Of a stretch of 6,758 nt of DNA, positions 1 through 6,000 are shown piece after piece. The notes beneath the pieces were generated by a model. The model saw only the letters and a list, made by a program, of their open reading frames with translations, ran no database searches and was not told where the DNA came from. Numbering within the stretch: position 1 is the stretch's first letter; each line of letters starts with the position of its first letter. Position numbers and translations under genes: made by a program. Source of the DNA: Chrysiogenia bacterium (lineage in GTDB: Bacteria > JAGRBM01); the NCBI GenBank assembly GCA_020434085.1, contig JAGRBM010000395.1:1-6758 (forward strand), read 5' to 3'.

Positions 1-5
1 CACCC

Positions 6-32
6 AAACAAAAGGGCCGCTAGCTGCGGCCC
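6..32 (-). terminator. Rho-independent terminator of the lysine-tailed small ORF
   Basis: Read on the minus strand, a perfect 7-bp stem GGGCCGC/GCGGCCC (26-32 with 14-20) closes a 5-base loop and is followed by TTTTGTTT. The stop codon of the small minus-strand ORF (20-22) lies at the loop and 3' arm, so the hairpin overlaps the end of the coding frame. The position fits a dedicated terminator for that gene. Confidence 0.8.
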
Positions 33-160
33 TTCTTCTTGGGGGTCTTCTTCTTCGCCTTCTTCGGCGGGCTCTTGACTAGTTTCCGGGCCACGGCGTC
101 GAAGTCGATGTCGTGGAAGTCATCGGGGTTCAGGTCGGGCTTGGGCTGTTCTTTCTTCGT
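20..160 (-). CDS. Small lysine-tailed hypothetical protein, start unresolved (possibly 5'-broken)
   Basis: I do not recognise a family. The frame encodes 46 residues before a TAG stop. The first half is acidic (NPDDFHDIDFDAVARKL) and the tail is strongly basic (KSPPKKAKKKTPKKKGRS), which could be a nucleic-acid-binding tail (inference). Nearly every codon ends in G or C, as expected for real coding sequence in this GC-rich DNA, and a perfect terminator sits on the stop codon. The 5' end is the problem. The only in-frame ATG (164-166) is followed at once by TGA (161-163), then by this frame. A GGAG motif (171-174) lies 4 bases before that ATG and 6 bases before an overlapping GTG (162-164), but the GTG reads a different frame that stops after 14 codons. 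Translation from ACG, a nonsense mutation in codon 2, or a one-base indel after the GTG are all possible. It is divergent from the DUF3800 gene. Confidence 0.45.
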   Translation of the reverse strand, partial: TKKEQPKPDLNPDDFHDIDFDAVARKLVKSPPKKAKKKTPKKKGRS

Positions 161-235
161 TCACATCGCGCTCCAAAGATAACAAGAAAATGGGCAGAAT
201 AATACATATTTGTCATTAGCGGCTACGGTTGGGCG
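161..235. promoter_or_regulatory. AT-rich divergent intergenic region
   Basis: This short gap separates two divergent reading frames and is clearly more AT-rich than its surroundings (about 181-218), as expected for a place where promoters fire in both directions. I could not find a convincing -35/-10 pair on either strand: TAATAC (200-205) and TATTAT on the other strand lack a partner at 16-18 bases. The call rests on position and composition only. Confidence 0.35.
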
Positions 236-1000
236 ATGTATCTCGCATACTTCGATGAATCCGGCGACTCCGGCTACAGGAGCACCATATCCAAAGCATT
301 CGTGCTCGGGTGCGTCCTCGTCCGGTCCGACCAGTGGCTTCCCGCGCTGGATGCCCTCAAGGCATTCAGAACGGCCCTGCGTATTGAGCATGGGATTCCG
401 ATGGATTTCGAGCTGAAGGGTCACCATCTCGGGCGAGGAAAAGCGCTCAAGCGGTTCGGATTAACTGAGGCGGAGCGGCGGCGCATCTACCACGGCGCGC
501 TCCAGGTCCTTAACGACACCGGGTATTTCAGAGTATTTGGTGTGGTTATTCGGAAGGACCTGATCAAGGCGAGAGGCCGCATTGATCCACGCATTGAGGG
601 CTGGGTGCGCGCGATTGAGCGGGTTCAGAGTTTTGCCGTCGAAAACGAATCCTTCGCCACGCTCATGCCAGACGTTGGCCACGCGGAGCTTATCAAGCGG
701 TTGGTGCGCCGGATGCGGCGACACAACGACGTTCAGGGGAAATTCGGAACTGGCGCTGTCGTTGACCACAAGCTCCTTAACATTGTCGAGGACGTATCTG
801 ATCGAATATCGCATGAGTCCTATTTTGTGCAGGCCGCCGATTGGGTCGCATATGCGGCTCACCGGGCCTACTACCCGTTGCGCCGATGCTGCGACAACAA
901 GGTGTGGTTTCAGCTAGGGGATTGCCGCGTGCTCGACGTGAGCCGCCTGAATGACCGTGGCGACGAGTTAAACGGCATGGTGGATTGGCCAAAGCCATAA
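236..1000 (+). CDS. DUF3800 family protein (RNase H-like fold)
   Basis: This is a complete 254-residue protein of the DUF3800 family, at a usual length for it. The family is predicted to have an RNase H-like fold with acidic active-site residues, so a metal-dependent nuclease role is likely but not shown. The visible signature is the N-terminal strand YLAYFDESGDSG (residues 2-13, acidic D7, E8, D11), then FELKG (E59, K61), a helical middle, and the C-terminal QAADWVAY (Q199, D202), preceded by the acidic stretch D177-D189. No signal peptide or membrane segment is visible. The ATG at 236 is preferred because the FDESGD strand begins almost at once after it, as in the family. No strong Shine-Dalgarno is present. 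The gene is monocistronic: divergent from the small lysine-tailed ORF, convergent with the IS1595 transposase, and closed by a hairpin 5 bases past the stop. Its third codon positions look less GC-biased than in the beta-helix gene, which hints at an accessory origin. DUF3800 genes often sit in phages and islands. Confidence 0.88.
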   Translation: MYLAYFDESGDSGYRSTISKAFVLGCVLVRSDQWLPALDALKAFRTALRIEHGIPMDFELKGHHLGRGKALKRFGLTEAERRRIYHGALQVLNDTGYFRVFGVVIRKDLIKARGRIDPRIEGWVRAIERVQSFAVENESFATLMPDVGHAELIKRLVRRMRRHNDVQGKFGTGAVVDHKLLNIVEDVSDRISHESYFVQAADWVAYAAHRAYYPLRRCCDNKVWFQLGDCRVLDVSRLNDRGDELNGMVDWPKP

Positions 1001-1005
1001 AGCAG

Positions 1006-1033
1006 TAACCCCCGGACGCGCCGGGGGTTATTC
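1006..1033 (+). terminator. Hairpin terminator after the DUF3800 gene, probably bidirectional
   Basis: A perfect 10-bp stem TAACCCCCGG/CCGGGGGTTA (1006-1015 with 1021-1030) has a 5-base loop. It begins 5 bases past the DUF3800 stop codon. The T-run on the plus strand is short (TTATTC), and the minus-strand exit has CTGCTTTA, so both are modest. Lying between two convergent genes, it could stop transcripts from either side. The 1031-1128 stretch between it and the transposase stop holds nothing else I can identify. Confidence 0.75.
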
Positions 1034-1128
1034 AAATCCTACACCGGGCACAGGCCACGGTTCAGAGTTTTCAATATCAAAGTATCAATGCGCCGGGTGA
1101 TTGTCAACCAGCGCTGTCGCGGTTTCGC

Positions 1129-2043
1129 TTAACCAACTGTTTTATAGGTCAGGCGCTTGCCTTCGATGCCGCTAAGCGCGTTGACCGTTCGCTCCAAATC
1201 GCTGACCTTACGATTGTTATACCGGAAGTCGAATTCCCCGCAGTAGCGCTTGAGGTGCTGCTCTCCGATGTGGTGATAGGTGCCGTGAAGGCCCCGCTTC
1301 ATCACCGCAAAGAAGCTCTCAATGGTGTTGGTGTAGACCGGCCCACGAGCATATTCCCCGGTGCTGTGCTTGACCACGCTGTGCTGGTCGAAGTCCTCGC
1401 TGAGCCGCGTATACTGGCCAGCGTCATCGGTCATCACATGGGTAGCCTGCTCTACCTGCTCACGCAGGATCGGGCGCAGCGTCTTGGCATTGACCCGCTC
1501 CACATGGAAGCTGCGCACGTTGCCGTCACGCTCCACGAGGCTAAACACCTTCATCTTGTGCTGGTAGCCGCGTCCGGGCTGGCCCGGCTTCTTGTTGTTG
1601 CCCCAGAAGGTTTCGTCGGCTTCCACGACCTTGCCAGCACCGCCCAGCTTCACAAACTCGCTGTCGGCCATGGCCTCGCGCAGGCGGTGGGCCATGAACC
1701 ACGCAGTCTTGTAGGTGACGCCCAGATAGCGGTGGAGCTGGTGGGCGCTAAAGCCCTTCTTGCTGGCGCACATGAGGTAGGCGGCCTGTAGCCACACGGT
1801 CAGGGGAATCTTGCTGTCCTCAAAGATCGTGCCGGTCTTGATCGTGAACTGGCGACGGCACTCGCCGCACTTCAGCACCTTGCGGGTGCTCTTTGCCCGC
1901 TTCACATTCAGCCGGTAGACCTTCACGTTTTCCACCCCGCACTTGGGGCAGGTCACGCCGTGGGGCCAGCGAATCTTTTCCAGATATTCGTGGGCCGCGT
2001 CTTCATCCTGAAACTGGGGCTGATTGAGAACCGGGAGCGCCAT
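1129..2043 (-). CDS. IS1595 family transposase (ISXO2-like)
   Basis: This 304-residue transposase would catalyse cut-and-paste or copy transposition of its element by DDE-type chemistry. Domains in order are an N-terminal recognition region with a zinc ribbon (C32-P-K-C35 and C59-G-E-C62), a helix-turn-helix-like stretch (about 102-125, QLHRYLGVTYKTAWFMAHRL), and the ISXO2-type catalytic domain. Catalytic candidates are D143 in VEADETFWG, D206 in VMTDDAGQY, and N239/E242 in YTNTIESFFAVMKRG, followed by the family's C-terminal GLHGTYHHI and FDFRYNNR motifs. The length is normal and no frameshift or internal stop is present, so the enzyme looks intact. The ATG at 2041-2043 has a good Shine-Dalgarno, GAGGT at 2052-2056, 8 bases upstream, and a sigma70 promoter lies directly before it. 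It converges on the DUF3800 gene, 128 bases away. Confidence 0.93.
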   Translation of the reverse strand: MALPVLNQPQFQDEDAAHEYLEKIRWPHGVTCPKCGVENVKVYRLNVKRAKSTRKVLKCGECRRQFTIKTGTIFEDSKIPLTVWLQAAYLMCASKKGFSAHQLHRYLGVTYKTAWFMAHRLREAMADSEFVKLGGAGKVVEADETFWGNNKKPGQPGRGYQHKMKVFSLVERDGNVRSFHVERVNAKTLRPILREQVEQATHVMTDDAGQYTRLSEDFDQHSVVKHSTGEYARGPVYTNTIESFFAVMKRGLHGTYHHIGEQHLKRYCGEFDFRYNNRKVSDLERTVNALSGIEGKRLTYKTVG

Positions 2044-2061
2044 AACCTCTTACCTCACATC

Positions 2062-2086
2062 CCCAAATATACGGGGTATATGTGGG
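2062..2086. promoter_or_regulatory. Operator-like dyad over the transposase -10 box
   Basis: Arms CCCAAATATAC (2062-2072) and GTATATGTGGG (2076-2086) are inverted repeats matching at 10 of 11 positions around a GGG centre. The left arm contains the whole -10 hexamer and the right arm lies in the promoter spacer, so a bound protein would block RNA polymerase. Most of the dyad lies upstream of the expected transcription start, which argues for a DNA site rather than an RNA hairpin. The binding protein (host repressor or the transposase itself) is unknown. Confidence 0.5.
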
Positions 2087-2094
2087 TGTGTCAA
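2066..2094 (-). promoter_or_regulatory. Sigma70-type promoter of the transposase gene
   Basis: On the minus strand the -35 box is a perfect TTGACA (2089-2094). The spacer is exactly 17 bases (2072-2088), and the -10 box is TATATT (2066-2071, five of six consensus bases). Transcription would start near 2059, leaving a short leader of about 16 bases that carries the GAGGT ribosome-binding site. Confidence 0.78.
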
Positions 2095-2139
2095 GTATAT
2101 AAGTCCGCTTTTTTTGGCCACAATAAATCTCACCCGCCC

Positions 2140-2186
2140 CTGCTCCCCCACCGGGGGAGCTGCCAGGCGCAGTCGGGCTGAGGGGG
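2140..2186 (+). repeat. REP-like palindromic unit, left copy
   Basis: The unit has a hairpin core GCTCCCCC/GGGGGAGC (2142-2149 with 2153-2160), then CTG, a 15-base variable stretch, and CTGAGGGGG. It is the inverted partner of the unit at 2230-2274. The 23-base core (2140-2162) matches the reverse complement of 2252-2274 with one mismatch. This copy has lost the second small hairpin that the right copy keeps (CCAGGCGCAGTCGGG in place of the GTCACC/GGTGAC stem). Confidence 0.7.
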
Positions 2187-2229
2187 TCAACAAGGCGGCG
2201 ACCAGGACTGGATTGTGCAGGTACCGCCC

Positions 2230-2274
2230 CCCCCTCAGTCACCTTCGGTGACAGCTCCCCCGATGGGGGAGCAG
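2230..2274 (-). repeat. REP-like palindromic unit, right copy
   Basis: Read on the plus strand the unit is CCCCCTCA, then a perfect 6-bp stem GTCACC/GGTGAC with a TTC loop (2238-2252), then GCTCCCCC/GGGGGAGC with a 3-base GAT loop (2254-2261 with 2265-2272). Two adjacent hairpins ending in C-rich and G-rich tracts are typical of dispersed extragenic palindromes. With the left copy it makes a BIME-like pair. No REP-associated (Y1) transposase is in the window. Confidence 0.72.
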
Positions 2275-2299
2275 GGAATGAAGTAGTTCTCTCCCCCAC

Positions 2300-2336
2300 A
2301 AAAAAAGGCACGCCCCCCGAAATCGGGAGGCGTGCC
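2300..2336 (-). terminator. Rho-independent terminator of the beta-barrel gene
   Basis: On the minus strand, GGCACGCC plus TCCCGA pairs with TCGGGG plus GGCGTGCC (2323-2336 with 2307-2320). This makes a 14-bp stem with one G-T pair and a 2-base loop, followed by seven T residues (2300-2306). It starts about 45 bases past the stop of the beta-barrel gene, with nothing coding between them. Confidence 0.9.
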
Positions 2337-2381
2337 GCGGATTCCTCGATCAGCCCGCCGGTTCGGCGAACTTGAAATTGC

Positions 2382-2954
2382 TTAGAAGGAGACGCCCACA
2401 GCGGCGGTCAGCCGGTGGTGGCTTGCCTCGGTCGCGCCGAGCGCCTGAATGTAGGTGTATTGCGGCGCGATGTAGAGGTTGAGCAGCGGGTAGATCTTCG
2501 CGCCCACGCCCACCTGGAACAGGCCGCCGCTCTGGTCGGACTGCACGTTGCCCACATCGGACGTCAGGTAGTCGAAACCACCACCCACGTAGAGGTAGGG
2601 CACCAGCGCGTCGGAGACTTCACCCAGCGCGTGGAGAGAGACGATGTCCATCTCCAGGTTGGCCGTGAAGAAATACTCGTGCGCGCTGCCGTTGAAGTTC
2701 TCGATGCGGGTGAAGCCCACCTCGGGACGGAAGCCAAACTGCACCGCACGGTCGGTCTGCTCGGTGGCGAAGAACCACGTTCCGGCCACACCCAGCGACA
2801 GATTCGACTTGCCGGCGAGCCGGTCCAGGCCCACGAATGCTTCACCCGATAGACGCTTGCGAAGCGACGCACCCTCGGCCTGCGCATGCGCGGGCGCTAC
2901 TCCGGCGATCACGATCGCCGCCACCAAACTCACTAGGACCCAGAAGCGATTCAT
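2382..2954 (-). CDS. Outer-membrane beta-barrel protein (OMP_b-brl-like)
   Basis: This 190-residue protein should be exported by Sec and inserted in the outer membrane as a small barrel, probably of about eight strands. Residues 1-24 are a clear signal peptide (MNRFWV, a hydrophobic core, then APAHA before QA). The mature part alternates polar and hydrophobic residues in strand-like runs, with glycine- and aromatic-rich segments (VPYLYVGGGFDYL, LYIAPQYTYIQAL), and ends in VGVSF, the C-terminal phenylalanine recognised by the BAM machinery. No OmpA-type peptidoglycan domain is present, so a structural or porin-like role is all that can be said. An in-frame ATG 11 codons upstream (2985-2987) is rejected: it would add MRMGQNFRGKK before the signal peptide, and the Shine-Dalgarno fits the inner ATG. 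The gene follows the beta-helix gene on the same strand after 138 bases and has its own terminator. Confidence 0.82.
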   Translation of the reverse strand: MNRFWVLVSLVAAIVIAGVAPAHAQAEGASLRKRLSGEAFVGLDRLAGKSNLSLGVAGTWFFATEQTDRAVQFGFRPEVGFTRIENFNGSAHEYFFTANLEMDIVSLHALGEVSDALVPYLYVGGGFDYLTSDVGNVQSDQSGGLFQVGVGAKIYPLLNLYIAPQYTYIQALGATEASHHRLTAAVGVSF

Positions 2955-2960
2955 CTTCTT

Positions 2961-2966
2961 CCCCCT
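2961..2966 (-). promoter_or_regulatory. Ribosome-binding site deciding the beta-barrel start
   Basis: AGGGGG on the minus strand lies 6 bases (AAGAAG) before the ATG at 2952-2954. The longer alternative start at 2985-2987 has no comparable purine-rich motif before it. This supports the shorter protein that begins with the signal peptide. Confidence 0.7.
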
Positions 2967-3050
2967 AAAATTCTGACCCATTCTCAAAACCGGTCGGCCC
3001 TTTGGGCCTCGCGGCAGTCAATCTCTTCCTCTGCCCGGGAGTTCAGAACA

Positions 3051-3085
3051 CCCCGGAGCCTTCCTCGTTTCAGGAGGCCCCGGGG
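3051..3085 (-). terminator. Hairpin after the beta-helix gene
   Basis: The arms ccccggagccttcct (3051-3065) and aggaggccccgggg (3072-3085) form a long GC-rich stem with one bulged base and one mismatch around a 6-base loop, starting 7 bases past the stop codon on the minus strand. Only a weak T-rich stretch (TGTTCTG) follows. It could be a modest terminator or a 3'-end stabilising hairpin, leaving some read-through into the beta-barrel gene. Confidence 0.55.
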
Positions 3086-3092
3086 CAGTTCC

Positions 3093-6000
3093 TTAGTTCT
3101 CGGGGTAGTGGACACCCGCGTCCACGCCGCTCGCGCGGGTATCGACCTTCATCGTCGGCGCACTGCCCTCGGTCGTCAGGCTCTCCCACTCGGAGGTAGC
3201 AGCCCCCGTTGCATCGTAGGCCGCATCCGCCTGGGCGTTCGTGCCACTGTCCACGCAGGCACTCGTCTGATCGAGGTAGAGTTCAGCCACGCCGTCGGCA
3301 TCGGCGAAGTTGTCGCCATTGCTGATGTCGTCGAGGTGACCCAGGCTCAGCACGTCCGCAATCACGAATGGATTGGGACCAGCAACCAGCGTCGTGTCGG
3401 TGTCCGCCGCCGCGGTCTCGCCGCAGTTGTCGGCGTCGCCGGTCAGCGTGCCGACACCGCCGAGCTCTGCGTCCGTCGAGTTACCGTTGTCATTGTCATA
3501 GAACACCGAGTTACGAACAGTGACCGTCGGCGTTCCTGCCACACCCGCGACTGCGAATACGTTGTTATTGCTCGCATCGTTGTTATGGAACGAGCTGTTG
3601 ACGATCTCCAGAGTCGGATCCGTTCCGGTATCGGACACGGCGATTGCTGCGCCGTGGTCGGCCGAACTGTTCGAGCTGAACGCCGAGTTGATCACGCGGA
3701 GCGTCGTTCCCTGATTGCTGGTGAACTGAATACCGGCAGCCGTAGCACCAGCAACATTGTTGGCAAAGGTGGAGTGACGGACCACGTAGGTCCCCGGCTC
3801 GAACTCTGCGCTGATGTTGAGGGCGCCAGCCGTATTGGCTGCAGTGTTTCCGTCAAACACCGTGCGATCGACCAAGGCGTCGGAGCAGTCGATAATCAGC
3901 GCGCCACCGACGAATCCACCCGCCGTGTTCTGGGAAACCGACGACGCGGAAATCTCCGCACGCGTTCCAGTGACACTGCAGCCGACATAGAGTCCCGCGG
4001 TATTTCCACTCGAGGTCTGATTGTCGGTGATGTCGACCCGGCGAAGCAGGATCTGATCCGCGTCCGAGGCAATCAGTCCTGCGACATCGCCGCCGGTATC
4101 GTCGAAGCCACCTTCAACTCGCATGCCGTCGATGACGTTGTGGGCTCCAGCCGAGGGCACCTCAACGACTTCATCGGAATCCCCGGCGTTCTTGTTGCCC
4201 GAGGAATCCGTATCACCGCTCATCACGGTGGCACGCGAGGCGCTGAAGAGGTTGTTGCCGCCGGCCATATTGCGACCCGCGACCGAGGTGCTCTCCGCAC
4301 CGCCCACGCCCTCAAACCCGCCGAAGATGGACAGGCCATCCGTCAGGGTAAAGACGTCGTCGTTTGCCGTGAGGGTCGCCTCGCGGTAGGTGCCGTTCGC
4401 CACGAAGATCACGTCACCCAGAACGTTGCCCGCACGGTCGCCGCCCGCGGAGGCCGCGTCGATGGCGTCCTGCGGATGCGTGAAGGCGTCGGTCCACGAA
4501 GTGCCGTCGGCCGCGCCGGTGGCGTTCAGGTCCACGTAATGCTTGGCACCTGGCGTGAGATGGAAGCCTGCGTCGGGCGTGCCGGCGGTGGCCCCGTCGA
4601 CATCCGCCTCTGTGGACTGGTCGATGCGCGTTGTCAGGTCGTCGTGGGCATTGGCTGCGCCGAAGGCCGTCGTGGCCACCGCGTTGTCGCCGATGTCCTG
4701 ACAGACCGAGCCGTCCTTGAGGAACACGTTGTCCTGGAACTCCACGAACTCGAAGGGATCGGAGAAGGCCTGGACGAAGCCCGAATCGGTGTAGGGCGTC
4801 GCCAGATCCTGCTCGGCGCAGGTGTCGTTGACGACCGTGGCCGCCGCGCAATTGATCGCGTCGTCGGCGGTCAGCGGAGCGCCGCCGTTGCCGTCTTCGT
4901 TGTCATAAAATGCGGAGTTCGCAATTGTCGGGGTTTCCGTGCCGACGTTGCAGTAGATACCGCCGCCATCGCCGGTGCCGCTGTCATCATTGTCGGCCCG
5001 GTTGCGTCGGAAGGTGGTGTGATTGTAGGTCGTTGTCAGCGTGCCGGTACCAACCTCCTCAAAAATGCCACCGCCGTTCTGGTCAGCGGTATTTCCGACG
5101 AACAAACCGTTGTTGATGGTCAGATCGCTGGTCCCGGCCATGGTGCCACTGAAGATGCGGATCGCACCGCCGTTAGATGCAGCACTGTTGCCGATGAAAC
5201 GAACGTTGGTCAGCGTCGCATCCTGGTTGAGGGCTGAAGTGCTTCGGTTGAGACCCAGTGCGCCACTTAAGTTGCCCGCGGTATTATTTTCAAAGGTGAC
5301 ATCCGTAGCGACAACCGTCCCACTGAACGTTACCCGCATGCCACCGCCGTTGTTGCTTGCGGCATTTCCGAAGAACATCACGCGGCTGAGGGTGAGCGAG
5401 GAGTCTTGCGCTTCGATTCCGGCACCGTTCGTGGCTGTGTTATTGGAAATCGTAGCGTCGGAAATTTCGACACCGGTATTACCGAAGACAAACACCCCGC
5501 CTCCGATATTGAGACCGTCGCCGCCGGAGTCGGCCTCACCCCCGGTGATCGTAACACCGTTGAGCACAGTGTTGTTTGCCGTCACAACAACACTGTCGGC
5601 CATGCCGGCGCCATCGAGGATGGTCGCGCCGGTATTCAGGTCGCGGTCGGAGTGCAGCACGTCGCCGACCTCGAAGCCGCCATAATATTGAACACCGGCC
5701 ACCAAATTCAGGAGTCGGTTTTCGGATGCTGCCGTGTAATCGCCGCCCGATCCGTCGAGCAGTCGCACCACGTCACCCGCGGCTACCGCGCCGTTGATGT
5801 TCGAGAGGGTGTCGGGATCGTTCGAGCTGCTGCCATCGCCCGCACCGGCCGCAGCGGCCGCCGCCCAGTAGACGTTGTTGGCCGCGACGATCTCGAGGGT
5901 GTCGGTCACCATGTCGGTGCCGTCGGAGATGGTCACTTCATAGGTGCAGTTAGTGATTACCGCCGGGCAGGTTCCCGTGACGTCACCGGTCATGGCATCG

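Larger units (their letters stand above)
1129..2094 (-). mobile_element. IS1595-family insertion sequence, ends not resolved
   Basis: The span given is the transposase gene plus its promoter, which is the minimum extent of the element. IS1595 elements normally have terminal inverted repeats and 8-bp target duplications. I compared the sequence outside the promoter (about 2087-2125) with the sequence past the transposase stop (about 1030-1128) and found no convincing inverted repeat or duplication. The element may have diverged or decayed ends, or it may be larger and include the DUF3800 gene as a passenger, since IS1595-family elements with passenger genes are known. Confidence 0.5.
2044..2381. 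other. Gene-free interval between transposase and beta-barrel gene
   Basis: This 338-base stretch has no supported coding frame. From left to right it holds the transposase leader and promoter with its dyad (to 2094), a T-run at 2109-2115 with no hairpin before it, two opposed REP-like units (2140-2186 and 2230-2274), and the terminator of the beta-barrel gene (2300-2336). The rest, including the roughly 43 bases between the two REP-like units, shows nothing I can name. Confidence 0.7.

Noticed and set aside
161-427. An 88-codon minus-strand frame ending in the ATG-TGA
   Set aside because: It is antisense to the conserved N-terminal strand of the DUF3800 gene and reads as a non-family composition. 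Its only interest is that it ends where the small lysine-tailed frame begins.
1255-1791. A 178-codon plus-strand frame inside the transposase gene
   Set aside because: It is antisense to an intact, well-recognised IS1595 transposase and shows no motif of its own.
2003-2311. A 102-codon minus-strand frame across the IS promoter and REP-like units
   Set aside because: It reads through palindromic repeats and a promoter, gives a proline/glycine-rich product, and overlaps the start of the transposase gene.
2382-2987. Longer start for the beta-barrel protein (11 extra residues)
   Set aside because: The extra residues precede a perfect signal peptide, and the Shine-Dalgarno is placed for the inner ATG.
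2970-3030. TTGACT on the minus strand as a -35 box for the beta-barrel gene
   Set aside because: No -10-like hexamer lies at 15-19 bases from it, so a promoter could not be supported.
3108-5237. A 709-codon open frame on the plus strand, antisense to the beta-helix gene
   Set aside because: It mirrors the GC-biased codons of the real gene, encodes an Arg/Val/Gly-rich sequence with no domain, and has no ribosome-binding site. The minus-strand frame has clear domain and repeat structure.
5100-5460. Regular repeats in the beta-helix gene as a possible CRISPR or DNA tandem array
   Set aside because: The regularity is at the protein level (FxxN/GG rungs). The DNA units differ in sequence and length and there are no spacers between identical repeats.
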